Shown here: piece after piece, positions 53,094 through 63,093 of the stretch | Layout of the letters: each line of letters opens with the position of its first letter | Numbering within the stretch: the first letter of the stretch is position 1 | NCBI GenBank assembly: GCA_949316495.1 | Contig: OX439000.1 | Coordinates: forward strand, 70,996,570-71,060,569 | DNA from: Amphiduros pacificus | Taxonomy: Eukaryota; Annelida; Polychaeta; Phyllodocida; Hesionidae | Length of the DNA stretch: 64,000 nt | Direction: 5' to 3' | Notes under the pieces: model-generated | What the model was told of the DNA's origin: nothing | What the model saw: only the letters and a program-made list of their open reading frames with translations | Databases searched by the model: none | Position numbers and translations under genes: made by a program

Positions 53094-53685
53094 GCCTGTT
53101 AGGCCCTACCGGGATCTTGAGTCATTTCTCAACCAACTTACAGCCACCATATTTTTACTCTTTATACTGCTTTGTTACCACTATTACAAATAAATTTGGT
53201 GGTGCAAACATACGTCCAAATGCAGTCATAACTGAAATCTAGTATTATTTCATCCGACACGTCTGGTTGAGGAAAAACACGTCATGATGTATTCCTGAGA
53301 TGTTCTGAGTGTTGTTCTAAGTTGGCCATTTCATCTATTTAACCTGATGAGGAACATTTGTATTAATCACACTCTCTTCTAAAAGTACTTCACTTCAGTC
53401 ATTTTCTCAATTGAAAAATACTCTAAAGAGAGGCCTCCTGCCAATCATTACCTAATTACTCCTCTGGGAGTGGCAGGCTTGACATTAACCTGAATCATTG
53501 TTGAGGACAGATGGGTATTAGTAGACCCAGCCAGGTCTTCAGAGGCTTTCCTTTATTGAAAAAAGTTCTTTTCTAATCCACTGAGGTTCTGTGTAAATGT
53601 AATTAAAGTAGAAAAGCTAATAAATCAGAATTTGTCCAACATATATGGACCACCAATAAATAATCTGCATTGTGCATCCTCATTA
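53094..53685. other. no supported gene
   Basis: Spacer between the satellite and a truncated LINE. The short frames at 52993-53242 arise from the satellite edge. Confidence 0.45.
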
Positions 53686-54150
53686 TTTGCAGTATATTCA
53701 AAATTCTGCTGCAAGAGTTGTATGTAAGGTTAGGAAATTTGATCATATCTCAGAAAAGCTGAGAGAACTACATTGGCTGCCTGTTCACGCAAGGATAAAA
53801 TTTAAGATTGCTCTAACTGTCTGGAAAGCGTTAAACAGTAAGGCGCCATCTTACATAAAGGACCTTTTAGAAGTTAAAACTGGCGAGCGGTGCTTACGAT
53901 CAAATAACGGCACTTACCTACAGGTCCCTCACACGCGCCTGAAGACAATTGGTGATAGGGCTTTCTCAGTAGCAGGTCCAAAGCTGTGGAACGACCTTCC
54001 AGTAGACCTTAGGACTTGCACATCAGTGAACCTCTTTAAGAGTAAACTGAAAACCCATCTATTCAGAACTTATGTGCTGAATAAAGCGCTATGAACAGAT
54101 CATCTGAAATCAGCGCTATACAAGTTTTATTATTATTATTATTATTATTA
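53686..54150 (+). mobile_element. 5'-truncated LINE 3' end, CR1/L2-like
   Basis: An open frame (stop after 54094) holds the C-terminal region of a LINE polyprotein: LQYIQNSAARVV, LRELHWLPVHARIKFKI, GDRAFSVAGPKLWNDLP and FKSKLKTHLFR. It aligns block by block with the end of the large LINE at 59190 but is clearly another subfamily. The listed ATG at 53672 lies just outside homology and is accidental. After the stop come GCGCTATACAAG and (ATT)n to 54150, the normal 3' end. The truncation is typical of incomplete reverse transcription. The surviving frame has no stop, so the insertion is fairly young. Confidence 0.92.
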
Positions 54151-56459
54151 TGGTTGTTTTATGTCGGTTTGTTAGCTTGAATGCTTCATATGGCCATTCG
54201 GCAAAATGTGCTTCAACGCAAAATGTGAAAAAATGTGAAAAAATGTGGTCACTTTACGCATTGTAAATTACGTGGTATTAGGTTCTTCAACATGTACTAT
54301 GTGGAAATCGTATAGTTTCCAAGTGATTTACCTCGACAACAAAAATATTCTCAAATGAAAATGCCCGCACGCAAAACATGCCCTCACAATAGAAACGTCT
54401 TCATCCCCAAGCACTTCCAAACAAACGCATTCAGAACAAAAACGATCTCAGAAAACAAAAATATTATTATTATTTATCATTATTATTATAATGAACTGTG
54501 TAATATTTTTCACACGCCCTAATGATCTCCTGAATATGATCAAAGTACCATGCCAAATGTCATATAATTGTGATAGAACTATTTTATATGATAGATCTAT
54601 TTTATTATTCGTTGTTATGGATTTGATATTTTTTTAATTATGAACATTTGTATGTGCTATTTTTGATTGTCGGCAAAGTCTTATTCAGTGTTTGACACAA
54701 ATTTATAATTACCTTCTGTTTTCTCCTTTTCTTTGGATAAACCCATGGCTCTCTTAGATTACATTGCTTTTATTTAAAAAATGTAAAATGGAGACCCTTA
54801 TGATGTTTGATTTGATGACATTTTGCCTACATTTGCCATTTCAAAACGCAATGTGATGGTAAGTGACCGCAAAACAAATGAGCGGTCAGTTTGACCACAT
54901 AAAGTGAACCATCGGGGTAAGGACTGTTACAAGGACTGGGGGGGTAGTGATGCTCTATGCAACCTCTCTGATGACAAATACTGGCCCTAATCTGCACTCA
55001 TGTGTCCCGTACATTGAAGAAATATATAGTGATCAATTATTTGGAAAATGTTCATGAGATTCTAACAATCCAAGCTCTACCACTGGTTGATGTTAGATTT
55101 GACCTTTTCAACAACATTTTGGCTTTGTCAGGCCAGACATATGCTTGCCTAATGCTCTAGTCTTCTAAGAGTGACTGGAGATTGTTCTTTTGCATTATCT
55201 CTTTGACACGATAGCACAAACCATGGCCTTTGATGACCTATCATTGAACTCACTAGCATTTATAAACATTTCTCCGCCATTAGGCAGGACCCAAAACGGA
55301 TAATTAGGTTGTGAAAAATGAATCAGTGTTTTACAACCTTTTCAGCAACAATGTGTGACCAATGTGGAGATAGTACTGGTGACACAGGGAGTCGATCTCA
55401 CCACCTCCAGTTATAAAACCAACTGAGGCACAGATCGCATTGCCTTACCGAGTGTACTAGTGGGACCAGTACTGGGCAGAGTAGCAGATATGCCCCTAAG
55501 ATGTGAATGAGACGTCATTACCACTTTCTGAACTCTTAATTATAAGCAGACGTTTCTAAATGTAAAAGTAACTTAGATCAGATTCACGTGAGATACACTG
55601 GATGAAGAGACCTCAGAGAGCAAGTGCATAAGATTACAGCAGATCTATACAATATTACATAGATTATCAGCACAGATACACCAGGCTAAGGGACCTCGAA
55701 CTGAAGAACATGAGGTGACAATACTCCAGTGTAAGGGTGCATCAGACAAAAATAGATCTCTATATTAGAGGAATAACAAATGATAGGATTTTTGACTAAA
55801 GGTGCAGCCAATAATATTGGTACATGAGAGTAAATGTGATCCTAAAAAGTCAAGGTACGCCGCAGAAGACGTTAATCACAACACAGTGCTCAATCTATAC
55901 TACTCATTTGTGACTAGGACATGACCGGAATATGTAGACCTTGTAATGCTTTGAAGATGACTTATCCCTGCAGCCTGAGAGAGGGTCACATCTGGGATGC
56001 CAAGCATTGATAATGGTGATCGCAGCCACATAATTATACCCAGCGAAGATGAAACCTGGCAGAGCTTCAAACATAGCACTAACCTCTGATTCCTAAGAGA
56101 TTGTAAGCTGTGTCCATAGCCTTTCCTCACTTGTAAATCACAGGATGGTAAGCTGGCAATTCTTGCATCCATTTCCCATAGTAGGAAGTGCTTTGCGAGT
56201 ATTATTCAACCCATATTTGGTAAAGAAAACATGCATTTTCCCCAATTTCTAATACAACATGAGAGACAGATATCACGTATAAAAGAACATTTAATCTATT
56301 TTAGACATGAGCGGATCTACACTAATGAATCATTAGGCAATGACGAGGCTGCTGCAACTGCTGTCAAATGCAAACATATTTTGGAATATCTGCAAAACAC
56401 ATTAAAATATCTATTTTTACATCACTTTTAACACTATTTCAATAGTTGCATGATGAGGC
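54151..56459. other. no supported gene; small repeats
   Basis: A second ATT-rich stretch lies at 54464-54492, and AAAATGTG is repeated near 54225-54250. The minus-strand frame at 55900-56172 has no recognisable domain. Confidence 0.45.
55344..55480 (-). mobile_element. decayed tRNA-like SINE fragment
   Basis: GGAGTCGATCTCACCACCTC, then ACCAACTGAGGCACAGATCG, and CATTGCCTTACCGAGTGTACT keep the layout of the minus-strand family B head at 12360-12473. Similarity is low. Confidence 0.4.
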
Positions 56460-56698
56460 CTACCTGTGGCAAATATAGTGCTGTCTCTCTGAATAGTCAT
56501 TCCGCAGGTCCTTGACCTGATAATCCAAACGGTCAGAGATTTACAAGGACAATCAGTTAACCCTTCAGGCAAGGATCATATGAGAAACTGTATCTTAAAT
56601 CTAATGCCAACACTGCCGGAAATCAAACCCACGACCACCGACCACGGAATAACTGATATCATACTTATCTGTATCCAACTGCGTCATGACCCGTGGCC
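56460..56698 (-). mobile_element. SINE family A, decayed
   Basis: In minus-strand order: GGCCACGGGTCATGACGCAG (head), GGTCGTGGGTTTGATTTCC (B-box region), AAGGGTTAACTGATTGTCCT, GTCAAGGACCTGCGG and GAGAGACAGCACTATAT. All family A blocks are present but diverged, and the (CAAA)n tail is gone. Confidence 0.8.
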
Positions 56699-57600
56699 AT
56701 CATGAATATTTTCAGCAGAACATTGTGCACATTATTATTGCTAAATTGAGAAAGAAATATATATACTGACCATCACTTACAGCAAAAGATAAAAAAGGTT
56801 TTATTTGTGACATTCATATCATCCATACTCAAGCAAATTAAGAAACATATTATTGTATACCGTGTGCTTGTTAGATCCTACTGCCACCATGTTCTGAATG
56901 CTTTCAAAACTTGGCTTCCCCATGACAAATGATTCTGCCGGTGACACAATATGTGTAAATGCGTTCGCGATCATGCTCCATTCTCCCATGTCGGATCCAT
57001 ACCAAAGACTTTCAGTTTATGGTATTTCTTCTACGAGACTAACGCATCAAGACGTATGAAAATAAAACTGCTTACATTACATGTTATTGAACCTTGTTTT
57101 ATGATTAAAAGGAGGAGTACTGATTTTGATTAAATCAAATTATCTAAAGTGGAGAATTTGACACTATAGAGAGCTAATCAGTGGAGCGCTTCTTTATATT
57201 AAGGCAAACCGCTCATTGATCAATCATAACCTACATGTGATGTGGGCCTGCTCTCAAGCAGTGCAGACGTGTCTAGCCTGAGCTCCTGATTAACACCTTC
57301 AAATCTTTGTTTAAGTTGAAGACAACACCATCGTTGGATAAGTATATATAAACGTATATATACCAGGTGCGTATAACATTGAATTAAATATACAAAGCAA
57401 AAGTATAATAGTATTTCTCCACTGAATATAATATTTCTTGGTAAGAAATATTGAGTGAACAGTGAAAACAATTTTGAAACATAAGACCCACATCATTTGA
57501 CAGGTTAATCCGGGGTGTCAGTGCACAAAGCTTGGCCTGCTAGACAATAGCTCTACCTCAAACAGTTCTGGCCCAAGTAAGCCTACCTTGAGCAAATTAA
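56699..57600. other. no supported gene
   Basis: AT-rich. Two overlapping minus-strand frames at 57220-57496 have no motif. The 5' boundary of the LINE may lie within or just after this stretch. Confidence 0.4.
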
Positions 57601-58722
57601 CAGTTGCACTAAGAACCCCTATAGTTGGTGGCAACTTATTCTTGCTTTTGATTTTCTCCATATAGAAAATTGAAACTATTCAGTTAAATTCCTCCACATA
57701 GGAATTATTTTCCAGTCTTGATTCTCTCCACATAGAGAATTAGAAATATTATATTTAAACTCCTCCATATAGGGTTTATTTATGGTCTTGATTTTTCTCC
57801 ATATAGAAAATTAAGAAGATTAATTTTTAACTCTTCCATACAGGAGTTAAATCTGGTTCTATTTTTTCTCCATATAGAAAATTAGAACAGTATATACAAG
57901 TGTGTACTATCTCCATATAGGAATACATACTTAAATAAATATTATTTCTCTCCACATAGAGAATTATTATTAGTTTGTGTTAGACCTCCATATAGGGTAA
58001 CACTTGAATATTTGTATATTGCCTACATACAGGAATATACAGAATATACAGGAATATACAAAATATACAGAATATACAGAATATTAATAAAATTCGATTT
58101 CTCTCCATACAGAGAAATACAGAGTGAGTGTTTTACTTTCATACAAGATAACACTCAGTATATTTCTTATATTTTTTCAACTCTTCCATACAGGAGTTAA
58201 ATCTGGTTCTATTTTTTCTCCATATAGAAAATTAGAACAGTGTATACAAGTGTGTACTACCTCCATATAGGAATACATACTTATATAAATATTATTTCTC
58301 TCCACATAGAGAATTATTATTAGTTGGTGTTAGACCTCCATATAGGGTAACACTTGAATATTTGTATATTGCCTACATACAGGAATATACAGAATATACA
58401 GGAATATACAAAATATACAGAATATACAGAATATACAGGAATTTACAAAATATACAGAATACACAGAATATTAATAAAATTCGATTTCTCTCCATACAGA
58501 GAAATACAGAGTGAGTGTTTTACTTTCATACAAGATAACACTCAGTTTATTTCTTATATTTTTTCAACTCTTCCATACAGGAGTTAAATCTGGTTCTATT
58601 TTTTCTCTATATAGAAAATTAGAACAGTGTGTACAAGTGTGTACTACCTCCATATAGGAATACATACTTAAATATACTCTATATAGAGGAAATTAAATAC
58701 AGATTCCTCCATATAGGAATAC
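57601..58722 (+). repeat. array of about 26 small hairpins with a constant loop
   Basis: The core is CT-CCATAT-AG, with loop variants CCACAT, CCATAC, ACATAC, TCATAC and CTATAT. Each core is flanked by its own complementary arms: ATTTTCT/AGAAAAT at 57651-57670, AATTCCT/AGGAATT at 57687-57706, ATTCTCT/AGAGAAT at 57721-57740, TTTAACTCTT/AGGAGTTAAA at 57826-57851, ATTTCTCT/AGAGAAAT at 58097-58118, and ATTCCT/AGGAAT at 58703-58720. Several stems extend through G-T pairs or a one-base bulge (12 bp at 57646-57675; GTATATTgCCT/AGGAATATAC at 58014-58040). Arms differ from hairpin to hairpin yet remain paired. The last hairpin ends about 100 bp before the first LINE frame, so this is probably the LINE 5' leader. 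Confidence 0.9.
57826..58680 (+). repeat. three tandem copies of an 8-hairpin unit
   Basis: CTCTTCCATACAGGAGTTAA recurs at 57831, 58181 and 58568 (spacings 350 and 387). Copies 1 and 2 carry eight hairpins in the same order; copy 3 keeps the first three and then diverges. The length difference comes from an expanded AGAATATACAGGA-type short tandem at 58040-58080 and 58390-58465. Confidence 0.9.
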
Positions 58723-58822
58723 TGCTATGGAATATTATGGAATGAGACGTAGTTTGGAACATGTACCTAGAAAAAAAGCAAAAGTAAATGAATGAAGTTT
58801 TCTGGGGGGCAAGGGAAAACCA

Positions 58823-59158
58823 ATGAAAGGAAATAATTACACAAAATGCATGTCAAAATGTTTTAATAATTATGCATGTAATATCTGTGATGTCAATTAT
58901 ATTTATAAAGGTATGTACAAAACAAGTCTTATGGAATACCATAATAGCATGAAAGGTAGCCATGATAGAAACTTATCAAGTAAACTAGAAAGTTGCTGCG
59001 AAGATGTATTATACAATCTTAAAATAAAAGATTTTACCATGCCAGAAAATGATTTTTTTGTTAGAAAAAAAGAAGCCTTTAAAAATGTTTATTTAAAAAA
59101 AAAAGGTATTCTCTTGCTCCCGCAGTCAAAAACAAAAACAAACATTTCTCAAATATAA
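58823..59158 (+). CDS. LINE first open frame, CCHH zinc-finger-like
   Basis: 111 codons, Lys/Asn-rich. Residues 19-47 have C19-x2-C22-x17-H40-x6-H47 in the context CNICDVNY...SLMEYHNSMKGSH. This resembles U1/JAZ-type zinc fingers, a class that often binds double-stranded RNA, although the Cys-His spacing is longer than usual. The reading frame is already open from 58796. It ends 31 bp before the ATG of the large frame. At 59095-59104 a run of ten A lies inside it; past that run the large frame is open without a stop into its own ATG. The two may therefore be one protein, joined by slippage or split by a homopolymer error. Alternative: a short independent ORF1. Confidence 0.6.
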   Translation: MKGNNYTKCMSKCFNNYACNICDVNYIYKGMYKTSLMEYHNSMKGSHDRNLSSKLESCCEDVLYNLKIKDFTMPENDFFVRKKEAFKNVYLKKKGILLLPQSKTKTNISQI

Positions 59159-59189
59159 AAATAAAAATTATTCTGTACCATTTGAATAT

Positions 59190-62100
59190 ATGCACACTGA
59201 TAAACATTGCCAGTATTTTACTACAAAAAGAGAAGTTTTTAAAAACACCTATATGCATTCAAATAGAATAGAAAAGAATATATATTGTAGAAATATCAAA
59301 AAAGCAAAATATGGTGAACTCAAAATGTCATCAAAAGATAGAAATAAGCCTACCCCGCACATTAAAATGAACAAAGATCTAATTATTGCAACAGCCAATG
59401 TTCAAAGTATTGGAAATAAGACGGAACTGACAAAAAAGGATAGACAGATCGAAAGACTGAAAGGTGAAAATTTAAACCTAAAATACAAACGTCCCTTACA
59501 ATATTACTATATTAAATTGAAACAAAAACAAACCCATAAACATAGTTATGCTGAAATTGTTAAGAAAAGCAATATAAACTCACTTAGCAGTATGTATGCA
59601 AACAGTCATAGGAAAAATAAAGTCAATAATCATATTAAATACATACCTCAAAGAGAAGGGATTCTTAATGAAAAGCATCTTAATGGCATAAATAACATAC
59701 GAAACATAAGAAAAAACGGGAACCAATCAAGCGTCCTATCTAAATCACATGGTCTACATAACCCCGCCCATCACAGGATGGTCTGTAATAGTAGAACGTG
59801 TCCCATAGCGCCGGTGAACAACATATTGCTCTCAAATCGGTTTGAATATCTTTCTGACAATAACAAGATTATGACACATAACTTTTATCAAAATGAAAAC
59901 GCTCTTTGTATTATTAATCGCCGCACCAAGTCTCGAAGCAATCGGACGTTAGCTCCGCCCTCCTGCAAGATGATTGGCCACCATGGGGGGCAATCTGCTC
60001 GGGGTGAAGAGAGATCCCCTCGAAATGACGTCATGGGGTCAATGGCCGGATTCCCCGCAGGAGGTTGCCTTAATGCTGGGGATAACTTGGATGAAATTAA
60101 CTCAAATGGAAACTTAACTAGAAATAAAACAAATAGAAATGTTAAAAACCGCTTGATTAAAAACAATATGCACATCAAAATAAATAAAGATTTAACTATG
60201 GCTACAGCCAACGTACAAAGCATAGGAAATAAGATAGAACTTCTTAATGTATACATAAATGAAAATAATATTGATCTATTCTTCATTACTGAAACTTGGA
60301 TGAATGAAGCAAACGAAAAAATTATTAGAGGTAAAATTAAAGAAAATAACTACGATATTGAACATGTACCGCGTACACTAAGATCTGGAGGCGGCTTGGC
60401 TGTTATCTTTAGACCTGAAATTGACATAAAGAAAATTAATCACAGTCATAACTTATCAACCATGGAAATGATGGAAATTAATATCAAAACCAAAAATAGA
60501 ATGTGCACTATTATTACTATTTATAGACCAGAACCTTCTGACAGAAATAAATACACCTACACAGAGTTTTTTGAAGAATTTAGTGATATGCTAACCTACT
60601 ATTCTACATATACACATGAAGTGCTTTTCGTTGGTGACTATAATTTTCATATGAATAAGCCAGAGAGGCCAAATGTAATTAAATTTAATGATATCCTGGA
60701 TTTATACAATTTACATAATCATGTTACGGAACCAACACATATACTAGGGAATACGCTTGATTTATTAATTACAAATATAAACAGTAATTTAATAAAAGAA
60801 CATAAGGTTGAAGAGAAAATATCCGATCATAGTATAATTAAGCTCACTTTAAATGTTCAGACTAAGACAAAGAACAAGAAAAAGGTATCATATAGAAATT
60901 ACAAAAAAATGAACATAAAAAATTTTATTAGTGATGTTGAAGAAAAATTTAGTGAAAATAAATCCTATAATGAAAAGGACCTCAATGAACTATTAAACGA
61001 ATACAATAAATTAACAAGTATACTTGATAAACATGCCCCGATGGTGGAAAAAACCATAAATAATAGGAAACCAGCTCCTTGGTTATCTGATGAGATAAGG
61101 AATGAAAAAAGAAAAAAGAGAAAACTGGAAAGAAAATATGATAAAACTGGTCTTTCTTCGGATAAAATGCAATTTCAATTACAAAGAAATAAATATAACA
61201 ATATCATTAGAGAGTCTAGAAACAGTTATTTCGCAGGGATAATAAATTCAAATAAATCGGATCCAAAGAAACTTTTTAAAATACTAAATAAACTACTACA
61301 CACTAAAGAGGACACTCCCTTTCCCAGGCATACTGATAGTAAAGAGTTAGCATCAGAATTTAATAACTTTTTTCTAGAAAAAATCTCAAACCTTAGGGAA
61401 AATATGGACAAAAATGATAAAACTTCACGACCATTGATTGAGAAAGCCAGATTTAGTACTCATCTGGAAAAATTTGCGCTATTAGATGATGCAGAAGTAA
61501 AGAGGTTAATCAAAGAATCAGCAAAGAAGTCATGTGAACTGGATCCCATCCCAACCTGGCTTCTGGCTGAGTGCATGGGTCCTCTACTACCACTAATAAA
61601 AGCAATTATAAATAAATCTATTTCAATGGGAAGCATGCCTGATGACCTAAAGATGGCCATCATTAGACCTTTAATTAAAAAGTTGGGCCTAGAATTGGTA
61701 AAGAAAAATTATAGACCGGTCTCAAATCTTGCTTATTTATCAAAATTAATAGAAAGGGCGGTTGCTACACAATTCGTAGGTCACCTTATAAGAAATGATA
61801 TTCAAGGTATATTTCAATCTGCATATAAAGAATTCCATAGCACTGAGACTGCATTGCTTAGGGTACAAAATGATATTTTAATGGATATTGATGATGGTAA
61901 AACAGTAATGCTGGTACTACTTGATTTATCAGCGGCATTTGATACTATTGATCATAATATACTATTAAACAGATTAGAAAGAAGATGTGGTATTAGGGGC
62001 ACAGCTCTGCAGTGGTTCAAGTCATATCTATCAAATAGAAAACAATGTGTAACAATTGAGGGTAAGAGATCGGAAAATATGAATATTAGTTATGGAGTTC

Positions 62101-63071
62101 CTCAGGGCTCCGTTTTGGGACCCTTATTGTTCACAGCATATATGGAGCCTCTGTCTGACATTATTGGTAATTATGGTCTCAAACATCATATCTATGCTGA
62201 TGATACACAGCTATACATTACAATTGATCCAAAATCTGAAGAAGCTAGAAATAGATCCTGTAGAGAAATGGAAAAGTGTATTAAACTAATAAGGAAATTC
62301 TTAATAGAAAATAAAATGAAGATAAATGATGGGAAAACAGAAATGCTTTTATGTGGTAAAAGCTGTGATTTCAGAAAAGACAATGTACCTAATGGAATCC
62401 TAGTAGGTGAAACTAATATCCCTAGATCAAATACAGTTAAGGATCTTGGGGTTATCCTAGATCAAGAATTATCGATGAAATCACAAATTAAAAAAATGTG
62501 TAAGAATGGTTTTTTTCATGTAAAAAATTTAGCACAGATCAGAAATTGTTTAGATGAGAAAACTGCAAATACGCTTGCTCATGCTTTTGTTACTTCCACT
62601 CTTGATTATGGTAATGCACTTCTGGCTGGTTTACCAAGGTGTGAATTAGCCAAATTGCAGAAATTGCAGAATGCTGCAGCAAGAGTGGTAGGTAAACTTA
62701 AAAAGAGGGATCATATTACGCAAAAACTTATGGACCTTCACTGGTTGCCTGTAGAGGCGCGGATTGACTTTAAAATATCTCTATTAACATGGAAGGTACA
62801 GAATGGCTTTGCCCCAAAATACCTTTCTCAATTATTAAATTGTAAAAAATCTGATTTGGGACTGAGATCTAATGAAAAAAATGAATATACAGTGCCCAAG
62901 ACTAATATGAAAACATATGGTGACAGGGCCTTCATGGTATATGCTCCAAGAAATTGGAATGCCCTGCCCCTTGAGGTGAAAAACTGTAAAACAGTGGACA
63001 CTTTCAAGAAAAAACTAAAGACGTTTTTATTCAGGAAGCATTATCTCGAGAAGCGCTTAGAGCAGACTTAG
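59190..63071 (+). CDS. LINE endonuclease-reverse transcriptase (ORF2)
   Basis: 1,293 codons. Residues 1-330 are basic and Asn/Lys-rich, with a coiled-coil-like stretch near 78-95 and SYAEIVKKS. The APE-type endonuclease begins at 338 (ATANVQSIGNK) and has ETW at 368-370, GDYNFH at 482-487 and SDH at 545-547. In the reverse transcriptase, LDLSAAFDTIDH supplies Asp912, GVPQGSVLGP starts at 969 and YADD is 1002-1005, so the catalytic Asps are present. The C-terminal DLHWLPVEARIDFKI and GDRAFMVYAPRNWNALP regions are the ones shared with the LINE at 53686. ATANVQSIGNK also occurs at residues 67-77, so the endonuclease start is partly duplicated. The protein would nick target DNA and copy its own RNA there. 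The frame is open at least from 59097, so the true N terminus may lie upstream of this ATG. Confidence 0.95.
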   Translation: MHTDKHCQYFTTKREVFKNTYMHSNRIEKNIYCRNIKKAKYGELKMSSKDRNKPTPHIKMNKDLIIATANVQSIGNKTELTKKDRQIERLKGENLNLKYKRPLQYYYIKLKQKQTHKHSYAEIVKKSNINSLSSMYANSHRKNKVNNHIKYIPQREGILNEKHLNGINNIRNIRKNGNQSSVLSKSHGLHNPAHHRMVCNSRTCPIAPVNNILLSNRFEYLSDNNKIMTHNFYQNENALCIINRRTKSRSNRTLAPPSCKMIGHHGGQSARGEERSPRNDVMGSMAGFPAGGCLNAGDNLDEINSNGNLTRNKTNRNVKNRLIKNNMHIKINKDLTMATANVQSIGNKIELLNVYINENNIDLFFITETWMNEANEKIIRGKIKENNYDIEHVPRTLRSGGGLAVIFRPEIDIKKINHSHNLSTMEMMEINIKTKNRMCTIITIYRPEPSDRNKYTYTEFFEEFSDMLTYYSTYTHEVLFVGDYNFHMNKPERPNVIKFNDILDLYNLHNHVTEPTHILGNTLDLLITNINSNLIKEHKVEEKISDHSIIKLTLNVQTKTKNKKKVSYRNYKKMNIKNFISDVEEKFSENKSYNEKDLNELLNEYNKLTSILDKHAPMVEKTINNRKPAPWLSDEIRNEKRKKRKLERKYDKTGLSSDKMQFQLQRNKYNNIIRESRNSYFAGIINSNKSDPKKLFKILNKLLHTKEDTPFPRHTDSKELASEFNNFFLEKISNLRENMDKNDKTSRPLIEKARFSTHLEKFALLDDAEVKRLIKESAKKSCELDPIPTWLLAECMGPLLPLIKAIINKSISMGSMPDDLKMAIIRPLIKKLGLELVKKNYRPVSNLAYLSKLIERAVATQFVGHLIRNDIQGIFQSAYKEFHSTETALLRVQNDILMDIDDGKTVMLVLLDLSAAFDTIDHNILLNRLERRCGIRGTALQWFKSYLSNRKQCVTIEGKRSENMNISYGVPQGSVLGPLLFTAYMEPLSDIIGNYGLKHHIYADDTQLYITIDPKSEEARNRSCREMEKCIKLIRKFLIENKMKINDGKTEMLLCGKSCDFRKDNVPNGILVGETNIPRSNTVKDLGVILDQELSMKSQIKKMCKNGFFHVKNLAQIRNCLDEKTANTLAHAFVTSTLDYGNALLAGLPRCELAKLQKLQNAAARVVGKLKKRDHITQKLMDLHWLPVEARIDFKISLLTWKVQNGFAPKYLSQLLNCKKSDLGLRSNEKNEYTVPKTNMKTYGDRAFMVYAPRNWNALPLEVKNCKTVDTFKKKLKTFLFRKHYLEKRLEQT
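59935..60070 (+). promoter_or_regulatory. GC-rich patch with CRE and inverted CCAAT
   Basis: Inside the AT-rich large frame, this stretch is abruptly GC-rich. It carries the full CRE palindrome TGACGTCA at 60026-60033 and ATTGG (inverted CCAAT) at 59973-59977. It lies about 130 bp before the second ATANVQSIGNK. This arrangement resembles a small internal promoter, but it is also coding sequence, and I have no evidence of transcription from it. Confidence 0.3.
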
Positions 63072-63093
63072 TCTGATATAGCGCTATATAAAT

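Noticed and set aside
59979-60117. ATG in a GCCACCATGG context giving a 44-codon frame
   Set aside because: Wrong frame relative to the LINE protein and no motif. A good start context alone is not support.
59888-60286. 132-codon minus-strand frame
   Set aside because: Shadow of the LINE coding strand across its GC-rich patch. The plus strand has the conserved domains.
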